Of a DNA stretch of 64,000 nt, positions 11,676 to 24,074 are shown piece by piece. The translations under genes were made by a program, and so were the position numbers. The stretch covers positions 24,559,900 to 24,623,899 of the forward strand of contig CM044958.1 in the NCBI GenBank assembly GCA_024516035.1. The letters are read 5' to 3'. A model generated the notes under the pieces. The model worked only from the letters and a program-made list of their open reading frames with translations. It had not been told where the DNA came from and ran no database searches. The first letter of the stretch is position 1; each line of letters starts with the position of its first letter. The stretch is from Bactericera cockerelli (taxonomy: Eukaryota; Arthropoda; Insecta; Hemiptera; Triozidae).

Positions 11676-12743
11676 TCATTAGGTATATGCTTTGGATAAG
11701 CCAAAGTTACTTCAATTATGGTTATCAAACAACGGCCGAGGTGTGAGAACGCCCTATAAAGAGAAAGAGACAAGAGTACTGGTGATAGTTTTCGTAACAG
11801 GATACAGGATGGCTAAACCAAGATTGGCTCTGGCCTTTCAGAGGGGCAATGTGGCCAGTATTTGCTCGGCAGTCTTCTACGAGATAATGAATAGTGATGG
11901 ATTGCAAGAAAATTTATAATTCATAATGTTTGTTTGAAAAATAGGTATACATACACTTCATTTGAAATTAACAGCAGAGATCACGCATTGGTAGCACAAC
12001 TTGGGGACATTTTCCTTCACTGGAAAAGTTAACCATCTTAACTCATCCCGATTGACAAATTTGACCACAGATGAATTTAATCGACGCCTGGAGGTTTAAA
12101 ACCCAAACTAACTAAACAATAAACCTATCTATCTTCATAACCATATTACAAAATACATCAATCTTGTTGATATGCTTAAAAATACGTAGTCTATGAACAG
12201 TTGTACATAATGTACAAACATAGCACATACTACCAACAGAAACTGTTTTGATCAAAATAATTAGTTGAAACAGTTGAGCAGATAAAATCTGATTAATATG
12301 AAATATTTGTCATTGAGACATAAAACGTATTTAAATTGATTCCAATGAATGTGGTGGTCTCATTTGATCTGTATCTCTTCCACCGAAGGCCGACCAATGT
12401 CTAGTTTAGTCCACAGTGTTCCAACTGTTCCAAATTCAACGCAATTATTCAAAGTATTTTTGATTCTCTCTGCTTCGTGTTTTTAAACATGTTGAATGTT
12501 CAGATCCAGTGTGGTGATTAAATACATATTAAATTTGCCTGCATTTCCCAGGCCAACTGATTTGCAGCCTCGAGGCAACGACCTACATTATTATTACCTC
12601 TCATCTGACATTGGACTCCGCGCCACCACGTGCTATACCTTCGCCATGCCATACTGCCTACACATACACATACATAATTATGTATGTCGAGCTCTGGAGT
12701 CTGTACAGAAGGTACCCGCTGACTCATTTATGTCGTTTTATTC
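11676..12743. other. No gene seen
   Basis: It contains the short phrase CGGCCGAGGTGTGAGAACGC near 11733, also found near 23776, probably a SINE remnant. No exon or domain is evident. Confidence 0.4.
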
Positions 12744-12917
12744 GTATTATATTCATATTACAACAATTCCACAATGTTTACAATACATTTACATGTAGGT
12801 GATTTAGTAAAGATAATCTGTTTGAAATTATTTGTATTATATTCATATTACACAATTCCACTATGTTTACAATACATATACATGTAGGTGATTTAGTAGA
12901 GATAATCTGTTCTGAAA
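12744..12917. repeat. Two-copy tandem repeat, 90-bp period
   Basis: GTATTATATTCATATTACA begins at 12744 and again at 12834. The copies then agree through ACATGTAGGTGATTTAGTA, with a few substitutions and one short gap. Non-coding. Confidence 0.85.
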
Positions 12918-13756
12918 AACTTTATCGCCCTAGAGTTATTTACTTTGTGAAACATATTTTTCGTCTTCCTAAAATTGTCATCCATACATAATTATATTTT
13001 ATTTAAGAAATAATTATTTTTCGATTTAAAGTTATCTTAACTCTTAACGATTTCATTGTTAACAATAAACAAGAAGTTGATATGTGGTGTATACGTAATG
13101 CAGTAGTAGAAGTAAGGAACCAAAAATTCAAAGGCTGTCGGACCATATTATCATTGAATGTTTCGTTTTGTGAGGTGGACATTCGAGGTAGGAAGGTACA
13201 TAATATGAGTCTGCAGGTGAAGAAAGGTCTAATTTTATTAACTTTTCTTTAGTTCAGTTCCAAGAAGCTCGCTGAATGTTCCTCTTTAAGTTTTAAAAAC
13301 TTCACTTTGATGAATACTGTCGTTTTACAATAGAATTTACGCCTAGAGAACAAACTTAATTAATCTCCTTTATATTGAATTATCTCACTGCTCACATCAT
13401 AAAAAGAGTAGCTACATAAGTTTCCTTTGCATCCTCCGCATGTAAAGCAAATCTCCTTAGGGCTTCACTTCCAAAGTTCCTCAACAGAAGGGAAAAAAGA
13501 GGAGAGAAAAAGACTGGAAAACTTATAATAAAAATTATTACATTAAACTTTTCCTGTTCCTTCTATTCCGGAACATAAGAAAATCTTGCAGAATTTTCCT
13601 TTTAACATCTTGAGTTTTTAACTTTGACCTCTGCCAGACTTTTTCCTCCAAATGTTCAGGCTGAATAAAAGGAAATTGGATTATCCGGGTCGTACAGGAC
13701 CAAATTTATTTACTTAGCCATCTATTGCATAGGTACTACATATTTACAGAACATAG
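12918..13756. other. No gene seen
   Basis: AT-rich DNA without recognisable genes or repeat borders. Confidence 0.4.
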
Positions 13757-13925
13757 TCACCGTGGCTGAGTGGAGTAGCGTACTGGCTTGCACGCACGTT
13801 GACCTGGGTTCGATTCCTAGCAGCGTAGAAATTTCTGCTCTGTACTTTGAAGCCCGGAATCTAATCATACCACGTGAGAAAAATGAGTAGCTTATGAGTA
13901 TGGATGCTGAGCTACTCAATAAAGT
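13757..13925 (+). repeat. tRNA-derived SINE (family F), plus strand
   Basis: An A-box-like GTGGCTGAGTGGAGTAGCG is followed about 33 nt later by the B box GGTTCGATTCC. The body then has TCTGCTCTGTACTTTG and GTGAGAAAAATGAGTAGC, matching the minus-strand copy at 56985-57165. It is a SINE head, not an intact tRNA, since the acceptor stem is not formed. Confidence 0.7.
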
Positions 13926-14728
13926 TGTGACATGATGACACAAAGAACCTAGAATCATAAAAATAATATACAGGGTCCGCCAAAAAAAGGAGCCACTCTC
14001 AATATCTAGAGAACGGATTGATTTATATTGAAAAATGCTGAAACAGGTGTGCAATATATCAAGGGGAATATTTTTTATTGGATTTTGATTTTATATCATC
14101 ATCAGGGGCGGTCCTGATAATGATACCTGTTTGTGGAACCACCCTGATTGTGGTAAGTTTCTGGAAAGTAGTTAACATTAAATGTATTTCAAGACAAGTT
14201 TGAGATTTTTAATTAAAACAGGGCCGGAGATATTGTACCTACATTGCATTTCATAAGTATTTTCAAAATTTTTGTAAGAAATGAATTTTATTGTATTTTT
14301 ATAAAAATTGTTATACCTAAATGTTTAGCTACTTGAGAGAGTTGAATTTTGATGCCTTTTTCATACCATTAGTTTTACCCGGGGAGGTTTCAAGGGGTCA
14401 ACTTTACTATAAGACAAAAGAACTTACCATGATGTATTTTTCAAAAGAAAAATAGATACACAAACATCGCTATAAAGGAAAACCTAATCAGACACCAAAA
14501 AAATCTAGAGGCTAAAAAGATCAACATTTCCGTTGAAATATGGTACCCCTTGATATAAATTATCAGGATACGAAAAATTTCACACATTCTAACGCAGTAA
14601 ATCACAACCCTCCCTTCTCTCTTTCTTTGAATTTATGCTCATCTTACCTGGAGTTTCAGGTTACCCTATAATTAAGAGTAAATAATGGGAATTTCTTAAT
14701 AAATGAGTTTAGATGACGGAATATTTTT

Positions 14729-14993
14729 ACTTCCGAAGAATATTTATAAATTAGATATCGAAGTATTGTGTTCGTATTAGTAAAAAAAAATAATCAGGAC
14801 ATGTCGTATAACCTCCTGAGCAAATTGGGTTTTGTTTCTGTCTTTCTTATTTTGAGAGGGGAGGGGTTTACCATATTAGCTTTCAACTACTCAGAAATCA
14901 CAATATAGCGATAATGGAAGTCGATGATTTTTTATTGCTAAGTGTATACAATGTGAACCATTCACGAGGAAGTATTGTTTCCATAATTGGCAT
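14729..14993 (+). repeat. Family A repeat, internally deleted copy
   Basis: It starts ACTTCCGAAGAATATTTATA with a degraded hairpin and TCGAAGTATTGTGTTCGT. It ends CACGAGGAAGTATTGTTTCC and then ATAATTGGCA. These are the family A borders, with most of the interior missing. Confidence 0.65.
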
Positions 14994-15094
14994 TGTACTT
15001 TATTGCAATATGTACCTTTAATAATAATAATCTGTCGGTCTGTACATACCTATAATTATAATTAATATAAAAAAAAACCAGAGAGAGAACTATT

Positions 15095-15310
15095 TTCAGG
15101 TGTATACCTGATGTCAGGTAGACCTTATAGTATGTGGCAGCAAAAAACAAGTCTTTCAGGCGACCTGATACCTGATGAAAATTCGATCAGGTCCAGGAGG
15201 CTCCATATGGAACTGACAAAACCTTCAGGTCTAATCTGAAGAGTGTATGTGCTCATCAGGTATACCGTATACCTGACGCCAGATATACCTGAGTACCAGA
15301 GGTTACCTGC
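15095..15310. other. Cluster of TCAGGT/ACCTGA motifs
   Basis: About eleven copies of TCAGGT or its complement ACCTGA (or close forms) occur in about 215 bp in both orientations. They include a near-perfect palindrome CAGGTATACCGTATACCTG near 15257. This could be decayed short repeats or a binding-site array, and the sequence alone does not decide. Confidence 0.5.
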
Positions 15311-15829
15311 TGCATGACAGGGCTGACGCGATGAGTCATCAAGCGTAAATCCTGACCCGAGTCAGCAGGGATGATTGGGAAAGTGGGTCAGAGTGAGAGA
15401 GACGGGAAATTAATGACGCACGAGTCAGAAGCCGAGCGGGAATCATTGAAAATTCAAAACATGGATCCTCCATTTCACGGAACAAGCGTTAAAATTTTAA
15501 ACTTCGTCAGTAAATTAAAATTTCACCCCAGCAAAATAGTTTTCCCATACTCCCTCCGACATTCCTTCTCCTTCTCTTTCTGTCTTTTCCTCTCTCTATC
15601 TTTTCCTTTTATTATTAATTCTCTATTATTTTTTTTCGCAGCCTTCTTATGTCTCTATTTCTTTTCTCTAACAATCTCATATTGAATGATATTTCTTTTC
15701 TTTCTCTCCTTCAATTCTTCTTTCTCAACCTCTCTGTTTTCTATATTTTTCTTTTCTATTTTTTTTTAAACTCTCTCTCATTTCTCTGTTTCTTTCTTTT
15801 TTAGTTTCCTTATCTTAATAAGAAAGAAT

Positions 15830-16011
15830 TTTATCAACCAAAAATTTCTGTGGTTAGTTTTCAGTGCCAAAACACGTATGCTTACATTGTTTACCGACAT
15901 GCGACACACATACCAATGGCTGAAATTTTGGATTTAGGCTCTGGTGAAAACTGATAATCGAAATGTTTGGATGATTCCATGTCTTTCCTTTCTTTAAGAT
16001 AAGGAAAGTAA
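15830..16011 (-). repeat. Family B repeat, hairpin-end fragment
   Basis: The right border carries the family hairpin CTTTCCTT...AAGATAAGGAAAG at 15982-16009. The left part has ACCGACATGCG and CCAATGGCTGAAATTTTGG, as in other copies. It lies inside the 13971-17353 element. Confidence 0.6.
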
Positions 16012-16264
16012 AAATGGGATTCTACTCCGATTATTTCTCCGTTCTTATTTTCCTTATTTCAGCACCTACTATCTTTAGAAATTTCACTTCCATTATCTTG
16101 TCCTCGTTTCTTTACAATCTTGAATTAAATTCTCCCGTGTTCTTCCTGGAATATTTGTGCGTATTTTTTCTTTTTACTCTCAACTTGGAATGTTTTCGTG
16201 TATTTTTGGAATTCATTGAGACAACTTTAGTAACGTTAACAACTTGAATGAAAGTGCTATTATA

Positions 16265-17215
16265 ACTTCCGATAAATTTTCTAATATTAGAAATCGGAAG
16301 TATTGTATTCGTTTTTGTTTTAAAAATAATAATATTATTTTGCTCCGATTTCAATTTTTTCATATTTCTGGATGTTTCATAACCTCTGTCTGTCGGTCTG
16401 TTAAGTACATTCCTTGTAAAGCGTAAATCTCAGAAACTACTGAACGGATTCCGACGAATTTGGTACACATATTGGAGACGTATTGTTAGATGGTCCCATG
16501 TTAAATTGATGATAGAGATCATGCGCCTGACCACTAACTTTTACTTCCGAGAAATTTCTAATATTAGAAATCGGAAGTATTGTGTTCGTTTTAGTAAAAT
16601 AAAACATTTTTTGCTCCGATTTCAATTTTTTTTCATATTTCTGGACGTTTCATAACCTCCTGTTGAGCAACTTTGGTTTCGTGTCCGTCTGTCGGTCTGT
16701 TAAAATTATTCCTTGTAACGCACAAATCTCGGAAAAAAACTCAATGGATTTTGATGAAATTTTGCACACATATAGGAACGTTCCGTAGATGGTTCCATTT
16801 TAAATTTATCAAATTCGTACTAGCGCTTCTGGGTGAAAGAGACCATGCGGGTGAGCACTAACTTTTTACTTTAACGCTTATATCTCGTGAACGGTACACC
16901 CGATTTTAATGAAATTTTGTATGTATATGTATATTATTGTTTTACATAGGCTATTTATATTTATTTTTAATTCAATATAATTTAACTCTGATATTTAAGA
17001 AAATCTGAAAATTTGGACAAAAAAAGTCAAAAAATAAGGTTCACTACTTACTTGCCGATACAGAATTTTTTGTGGAAATTAGAATGTAGGAAAAATAATA
17101 TTCTACCATATGAAACAAATTTGAAGATAATCGGTTAAGCAGTTTTGGAGATACAAGTTTAGTATCTATAAAATCTCAAAATTGCCAATACAATCACGAG
17201 GAAGTATTGTGTTGG
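16265..17215 (+). repeat. Two adjacent family A copies
   Basis: The first copy (16265-16542) is cut at its 3' side. The second (16543-17215) is nearly complete. Each starts ACTTCCGA...TTTCTAATATTAGAAATC then GGAAGTATTGT, an imperfect hairpin, followed by TTCGTTTT. The second ends CAATCACGAGGAAGTATTGT. The open frames inside are short and shared with the non-coding copies, so they are not genes. Confidence 0.75.
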
Positions 17216-17353
17216 TAGTGTATTTTTATTTTACTCCTATTATTACTTCCGATCATACCTATCAGATCATAAAGATATCAGAAGAATTCTACTTCCGAGA
17301 ATATCTGAGTAGTGTTCTCTAGATATTTCGAGTGGCTCCTTTGGCGGACGCTG

Positions 17354-17849
17354 TATGTAATACGTCTATTTCCATTTGCAGGTTATACACAGCGTCACGT
17401 TGAGCTTTCATGCAGAGTCCCAACATGACAGTACAAACCAAACGCATTGGAAAAGTCTAAATAGGATTAAAATATGTAGTTTAATTCAATTTTGCTTCAT
17501 ACAATATTTATAGTAAAAGGTTTCATCTCGGTCGGACGGTTTCAAAAACCACTATTTTTTAATTCATTATTTTTTCACATGAAAAAAACAACATGGAACC
17601 GAGATTCTCAAGCCTTTCAGGTCTTGTAGCATATACACCTTCACTAAACAAGCATTGCATTCACTGGGGATACTGTAAGTTGCAAGATCAGTTCAGTTTC
17701 AGTATTTTCCACAAATAAGCTAATGAGTCTTTACTATGGAGAATGATAAGAAAATAGTGAAGATACCCATTTTAAACAGATTAATGACGGTAAGAGTCCC
17801 CTCTAAATTTTCTTCTTAGATTAGATGGATAGTAAAAAAAAGCATACAG
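17354..17849. other. No gene seen
   Basis: Unassigned AT-rich DNA between the 3.4-kb element and the degenerate tandem repeat that follows. Confidence 0.4.
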
Positions 17850-18065
17850 GAGTTTCATTCCTAAGGAGCAAGGATCTAGTAAGCTCTCTAGTAATGATAC
17901 AAGGCTCTTTAAGCAGTTTAAGCTCTCTAGTATAATGAGACAAGGCTCTAGTAAGTTCTATGGAAATAAGACATGACTCCATTAAGCTCTGTAGAAAAAG
18001 AAAAAAAAAAGCTCTAGCATGCTCTATAGAAATAAGACAAGACTCTAGTAAGCTCTGTGGTGATG
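17850..18065. repeat. Degenerate tandem repeat, AAGCTCTnTAGnAATnAGACAAG
   Basis: The phrases GCTCT, TAGTAA and ATAAGACA(A/T)G recur about five to six times with irregular spacing of roughly 30-45 bp. The minus strand reads as imperfect SLxESCLISIE peptide repeats, a by-product of the repeat. Confidence 0.6.
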
Positions 18066-18597
18066 ACATACGACTAAGACATTTGCAATGTATGGGTGAG
18101 CACTATGGGTAGTGGGTGGGTAAGGTGGGTGTGGAATGTGGATACAATATTGTATTGTATCTGCGAGCCACAGAGGTTTTAGGAATTCTATCTTCTCAGG
18201 TGTTGCACTAATTTAATTTACAATGATGAAGATAAAATTAGTAAGGACGAGAGAAGTTTCGACTTACCACGGATAAAGTTCAGTTTCTACTAATTCTCTC
18301 TAAAATTAATCTATTTATCCAAAAGCCTTTCACTTACATCTATACTTGTTACAGTGTTACACTCTCTATACTAATGTATTGAATTCATAAGAGAAGTCGT
18401 CAGTACAATATTTTCAAATAATGTGGTAACGAATGTTGAGTGATCCTGTGGCTTTGCTGTATTGGACTAAGGACTCATGTGTATAATAGGACAGATTATT
18501 TTGGACCACGGTAGATCTTCTGTCAGATAGCTTCACAGATCATGAAAGATATATATGATGGTACATGGTACATCACATCACAAATTTCAAAACGAAT

Positions 18598-18757
18598 AAT
18601 GATAGATCGCATCATAGATCATGATAGATCTCATCACAGATCATGAGAGATGTTATCACAGATCATGACATATCTCATCACAGATCATGATAGATCTCAT
18701 CACAGATCATGGCAGATCTCATCACAGATCATGACACATTGTATCACAGATCGAAAG
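18598..18757. repeat. 22-bp tandem repeat rich in GATC/GATCATGAT
   Basis: About seven units of AGATCATGATAGATCTCATCAC occupy this stretch with substitutions. The unit holds short palindromes (ATCATGAT, AGATCT). Looser copies extend left to about 18535. Non-coding. Confidence 0.8.
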
Positions 18758-20035
18758 GCTTTATCTTTTCACATATCTAATGCTTTTTTGAACATTATTC
18801 AGTGAAATATTTTTTCTAAATAAATCTACTCAAAAACTTTCTTTCTAGGAAATTCTTGCTTCTGTCCTATAGTACCAAACAAGAGATACTGGTGCCAAAA
18901 GTATCAGTGGACTAATAGAACATGAAAATTGTTTTTCTAAAGAAGGGTACATACATGCAGGCAGGGGTGGTTGAGAAAAATTTTCAGAGGGGAGGGGATT
19001 ATAGGTTAGTAGATGTAGCGGATATGATTGAGAGGGTGGGATTGGACAGAAGTTGAGTGAATACTGGAGAGGGGGAAATGAATACTGGGTGGTACATTTA
19101 TATTGATGAATATAACATAAATCTTATACTAATATAATTATAACACACATGCAGCATACAGGTGACGCAAGTTCAATAAATTTGTCTTGCAAAGCTAACA
19201 AGACCAGAATTAACTTAAAATGGTCCATTGATAATTTTATGAAATAATTCATTTGTAATCATGTCTGGATGCTATTATCTAGGTTTTTCTTTTATGCATA
19301 TAATGGTCTGCTTAAATGAATCTCGTAAAGGACAAATTCACACTTGTATACAATTCATATTGAAAATGGCTTAAAAGTGCTACGTAGGTCAAATTCGTAA
19401 ATCATCATTCTGTAATTACGTAATTGTAATTGTTGAAATTTATTCAGAAAAAGAAGAGGTAGTATTTTTTTTAAAGGACATAACATCATTTAGAACACTT
19501 CAAAGTACTCAAGTATTGCTAGAAAGAAGTACCCATTACTCCCTGTACACCTTGCATAACTTGGGCGACTTTTAAACTTCCATCTCGAGTTGATCCCATG
19601 GTACTCGAGTTGACCAAACTATGTTTATGTCTCCTCTTCTTCTTATTCTTTCTCGCCGATTTTAGATACACCCCATATAAAAGATTAAACACTATTTTTA
19701 AGAGACTAGAAGGGAGGAAGAGGAGTAGTATGAGGAGGGAGGAGGAGGAGGAAAAGTAGGAGGAGGGAGGGATGAAGAGGGGGAGGAGGAAGGTGGAGGG
19801 GAGAACGGGAGGAGATGAACCAGTCAGCTTCAGCAGCCACTTCATCTAGATGACACCTCATCAATCATGTCTACATGCGTCCCTGCAGACCCCACAGTGT
19901 GTTCATAAAGCTGCGGACCACCGGTCACTTGGAGGAAACGCAGAGTTTTTTTTAAAATAATAATAATATAAACATTTTAAGCATAAGCTATATTGTAATT
20001 TATATATAGTAGTTGTAAAGTGTATCTGTATCCAG
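18758..20035. other. No gene seen; purine-rich tract
   Basis: A GGA/GAGG-rich tract lies at 19705-19812 and creates a Ser/Leu/Pro-rich open frame on the minus strand that I do not accept as a gene. The rest is featureless. Confidence 0.45.
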
Positions 20036-20190
20036 TTGGGTTGGGTGGAAGAGATTGTCACAGGCAACCTCATTATCTTTTTTTTTCTTGTATATTTGCT
20101 TAATCTTTTTGTTTTTCTTTATACTTCATTGTATTCTACTATATTATGTATTTTTTGTTCTACCTAATAAAGCTTAATATAATAATAATA
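20036..20190 (+). mobile_element. 5'-truncated LINE 3' tail ending in (AAT)n
   Basis: The stretch runs from TTGGGTGGAAGAGATTGTCA to CCTAATAAAGCTTAATATAA, then AATAATA. It matches the copies at 36691-36874 and 38731-38896. A shared 3' UTR with a trinucleotide tail and varying 5' limits is typical of truncated non-LTR retrotransposons. Confidence 0.65.
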
Positions 20191-20359
20191 TGTCTCAAAA
20201 GTGTGGGAATTTCTCAATTCTGTTTGTTTCTTCTACAACGAGGACCCTGGGCCTAGAATAATTAAATGTGTGTTCTTTGTATTATTTTATCATACTTTTA
20301 GTGGTTAGCACAGAATTACAAGACTTTTCCTTTTGTAAAATCTTGTGTATCATTTACCC

Positions 20360-20540
20360 ATAATTCCGCCACTAGTCACTGCTCACATCAAAACAGCTAA
20401 TCATTTTTCTTCACCATGTACGACGACGAGTGAACCCCAAACAAACGAACGATGGTAGGTAGGGTTCCTACTTTCTAGTTGTTCGGGTTGTTCCATAGGA
20501 TCATGGAACCACTAGTTCACAGGTTCGATTCCTAAATGTG
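20360..20540. repeat. SINE fragments (family F piece and a tRNA-like head)
   Basis: CCGCCACTAGTCACTGCTCA near 20367 matches the minus-strand family F body. Near 20520 the B-box-like AGGTTCGATTCCTAAA suggests a second, plus-strand tRNA-like head. Neither is complete. Confidence 0.45.
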
Positions 20541-23500
20541 GCAATATTTTTTTTATTTTTTATTATTCTATATTTTTGATGAGATTCGTTTTATCTTGTT
20601 ACACTATCTTGTTTATCCCATAAACCTTATGTCCAGAAACCTAAATCCGATTGGCCTAAAAATTACTCCATTGGATTCCTCCTTGATCGTTACATACATA
20701 AGAAACAACTATCACTTTATTATTATAGTCTTCAGGAGGATATGCCAGCCATGTACATATTAAGAATCCAACGTAAAATGGAACAAAGTAGTAACCACCT
20801 ATAAGTTCAACAATGAAAAGTCACTGTTATGTCGAACCATAAATTATTATAATTTATTAGAAGAAATTATGAGTATGATTATACGAGTAACAGATACTTC
20901 ATTTACTGTTAACCGATTGACTGCCCAGTATATTTGCTATACGCACCACTAGGTCAATTTACTTAATTGAATACACAGTATATGACATAGAGATATACAA
21001 ACATTCTCCAATTTCCTTTAAAAATAACCCAAAATGAAAATTCTGATGAATTAACCACAACTTTAGCAACATTCTCATTTCACCGCATGGCGAACGAATA
21101 TTATTTGCAACATGGGTGCGGTTGGGTGGTAGAGATAGTAAAATAAATTAATATTATTACGTTCTTTCTCCTCCTTCCTACTGTCAATTCGCTTCAGCCA
21201 CATTAAGTTGTGAACAGTATGTTAATATGTAAATACTGTAAATAGAGTGACGAAACATGGCATAGGGGTTTCACAGGAAGGATTAGAATTTTTGTTTTCT
21301 GAAAACTTCTTTTTTTTCCGGTTTAACGGCGTTTTAACAAGGCGGTAAGCCTGTCGTTCACGCCGGATCCTCGAGTTATATTTTGGGGAATATGTTGGTG
21401 GCTTTGAGAAATGCTATGAGGGAGTGATTTCCCGACTGGTCGTCTAGTGAAAACTTCTTGTTTTCTGAAAAACTGTTTGTTCTCGACTGGAGATGGAAGA
21501 ATAACCTGAATAACCCCTTATTATTAACTGGACGTGGAATAAACATTGATAATAGCGGCCTGAGTCCTGGCCCAGAAGGAAATCCCTGAAGAAACACAGC
21601 AAGCGTCGTGTCGTGCCACTTGCCTCTCACACCTTCCACTCCTTCTACATCCCTGGAGAGAGAAAGACTCGTATATTAATTCCAAAAACGAACTTTAGGA
21701 AAGGTAAAAGTTTAGTTTAATGAGTGTAGGTTTCATTCCCGAAAATTATATTCGAGTTCTGTATTAGCAAGATGTAGGAGCGGAGCGGCGGGCGGTGATA
21801 AAAATAATAAAGTTAATAGCAAGTGCAGTCGAAAGATAATGAATAAACATTTTCAATGGAGGAGGCAGGAGCCTGTTTGAGAAAGCTGACGAAAGTTAAT
21901 AACAATGATGAAGAAGAGAGATCTTTGCCGAGGAGATGATAAAGCATTTGAAATGAAGTCAGGAAGACGTTTCCAAGGATAATATAACCCTCGGGAGGTG
22001 TTCTCTACGCTCCATGACTCTCAATTAAACATCTTGAGAGCGAGCCCTCCGGAGTTCGCGGAAATCTTTGCTGTCACAACTCACAATAAAATTGTCCAGG
22101 TACCGGAACTGGGATCATCAAGGGGATATTAATTTCCTTTCTAGGAATGCATGCAGACGGCATTCATATTTCCGTAAGTGGGCCAGCAGGATACATTGTT
22201 CCTTCACCATCTCAATAGATTCATACCCCAAAACTTATGAGCTCATAACAAACAGATAAATTCAAAACATTGTAAATCATTTAAGAAGCAAGAGTTATGA
22301 TTTGACACACAGCGTGCGATAAAGGGCCCGTTATTTATTTTTGGAAAATACTAAAAATAGCTGGGAAACACTCCATAAAAGAATGTATTATTTACTTATT
22401 TATGGACATATTTCGAACATGCAAAGCGGAGCTCGACCCATTTTTTGAAAATGAATTTACACAAGACCTAACATTTCCTCGCTTAATAAACACCTAGGTC
22501 CTTGAGAGTAGGTAAACAAAAGTGCATGGCGAGATGATGGAGTGCACACCACTGCAGGTCAGTTGCACTTAACATACCGACATGATGCTTGCTCGTATCG
22601 ACTGCTTCATCGGAATGATTATCACACTGGTAGGCATGAGGCTAGTGCGCAGGTATACAACTCCATGCTGATTACTTATGTAATTAAAATAACTAGTGGT
22701 TCTGTGAACTGTAGACCTCTCTAGGACCAGCTGCACCAGCTAGCTCTACATATGCACCAGCTAGCTTATGCTCCTGGCAAGGCTGAGGCTGAATCAAAAA
22801 AGATTTCTCCTCGTAAAAGGCGAGGGAAAAATAATGGAATGTCCAAAGGAGGCAAAACTTGTATGTTTTTCAAAAATTGTTAAGATCAAAATCTGTTGAG
22901 TGGCAACTTGTGATGGGGCCCTAAGATATCTTTGAGAACTTTTTTGGGCTAAAACTTGGCGCAAGCAATTTCCATCAAGAAGCTGTATTTAATGAGTAGT
23001 GAGTATAATGTACATTTGTACTATTATTATGATTATCAACTCTTGCTGATGACCGGATCGCACATACTGATTATACCTATGATATAAAATTTCACACTGT
23101 ATACCACTCCTGATAAAAGCAATGCTAAGAGATAAGAGCCCTGCACTTAGTAATCCGAACGCATAGCACTACAATCTTGCAAACGTTTTCAGAATTGCAA
23201 GCGAGAGGAGCATACAACATATTAGCAGAGCATCTAAAACGCATCATGCTGAAGTGTGCGTGCCTATCTGCCTAGCCCTACATCTCTCTCCTGCCTTCAC
23301 ACTTTTCCTACACAACCCAAACAGAGCCCTAAACGAAGCATTGATAACTTTAAGACAATTTGAGTAGGTATATACGTACTATGTTTCCTTGAAATTATGT
23401 AGCTGTATGGAAATGTTTGCCCCAAATTAATGACATGTACGTATACAAACCTATGTATATTAAGTAATTTCCTTTATGAAAAATGAAGTGGTTGTCTTGT

Positions 23501-23806
23501 ACGACTTGACATTTGGGTAGGAAGCCCATTAAATAATACCGTACAGTACACTCATAACAGTGATAAGGAAAGTAACGAAACGTTGATTGACAGACTTTCC
23601 TGTTATGTCACATCCTATCAAAATAAATTTTGTAACTATCTTCGAAAAATGTGTCATGATTCAGTTAGAAATGATGGAATTCTCGATTACTATACATATT
23701 GACAGAACTTTCATTTGATGAGGTCATAAACTTCCCGAAATAAATATGCGGGTGTAGAGAAATTATGAAACAAATCGGCCGAGGTGTGAAGAACACCCTA
23801 AAGAAA
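20541..23806. other. No gene seen
   Basis: About 3.3 kb without recognisable coding exons. A short repeated phrase GCACCAGCTAGCT occurs twice near 22732-22765. A palindromic phrase around GGCGTTTTAACAAGGCGG lies near 21330. Nothing supports a gene. Confidence 0.45.
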
Positions 23807-24074
23807 AAATCTGGTGGAAACATCACACAAGTTTCCTTATACCCGAAAAAAGTTCTTATTTACCGATATTTTGGGGGGACCCGCTTTGACTAACTTTTTT
23901 ATTATTCATCCTAGATGGGCATTGTGACATATCAAATCCAAAGATTTTGAGGTGCTGATTACGAATTTGGCATTGATTATCAGCTATCTGTTACCGTTGA
24001 GTCACCAGTGGCGGAATTCGACTTATTTTCGGGGGAGAAGAAGGAAAGTCGTGTGTTTTCACACCAGAATTTTT
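23807..24074 (+). repeat. Family B repeat with inverted copies of the same end
   Basis: The left side reads AATCTGGTGGAAACATCACA and the right side GTCGTGTGTTTTCACACCAG followed by AATTTTT, so both sides carry the CTGGTGTAAACATCACAC end in inverted orientation. The interior shares ACCCGCTTTGACTAACTTTT and GAGTCACCAGTGGCGGAATT with 50808-51402. Confidence 0.7.

Larger units (their letters stand above)
13971..17353. mobile_element. 3.4-kb element with CAGGGTCCGCC inverted ends
   Basis: The left end CAGGGTCCGCCAAAAAAAGG, continuing AGCCACTCTCAATATCTAGAG, is mirrored at 17315-17353 by CTCTAGATATTTCGAGTGGC then TCCTTTGGCGGACGCTG. Both ends abut TA (TATA left, TATG right). The inverted ends are about 40 bp. 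The interior holds three family A copies, one family B end and a cluster of ACCTGA motifs, so it has been loaded by later insertions or is a composite. There is no transposase. Confidence 0.6.

Noticed and set aside
15371..15685. A 104-codon membrane-like protein
   Set aside because: Hydrophobic Ser/Phe/Leu content comes from a pyrimidine-rich tract; no family resemblance.
17821..18069. A repetitive protein on the minus strand
   Set aside because: It mirrors a degenerate AAGCTCT repeat and has no conserved period in codons.
19519..19845. A 108-codon Ser/Leu/Pro-rich minus-strand frame
   Set aside because: Produced by a GGA-rich purine tract; no family resemblance.
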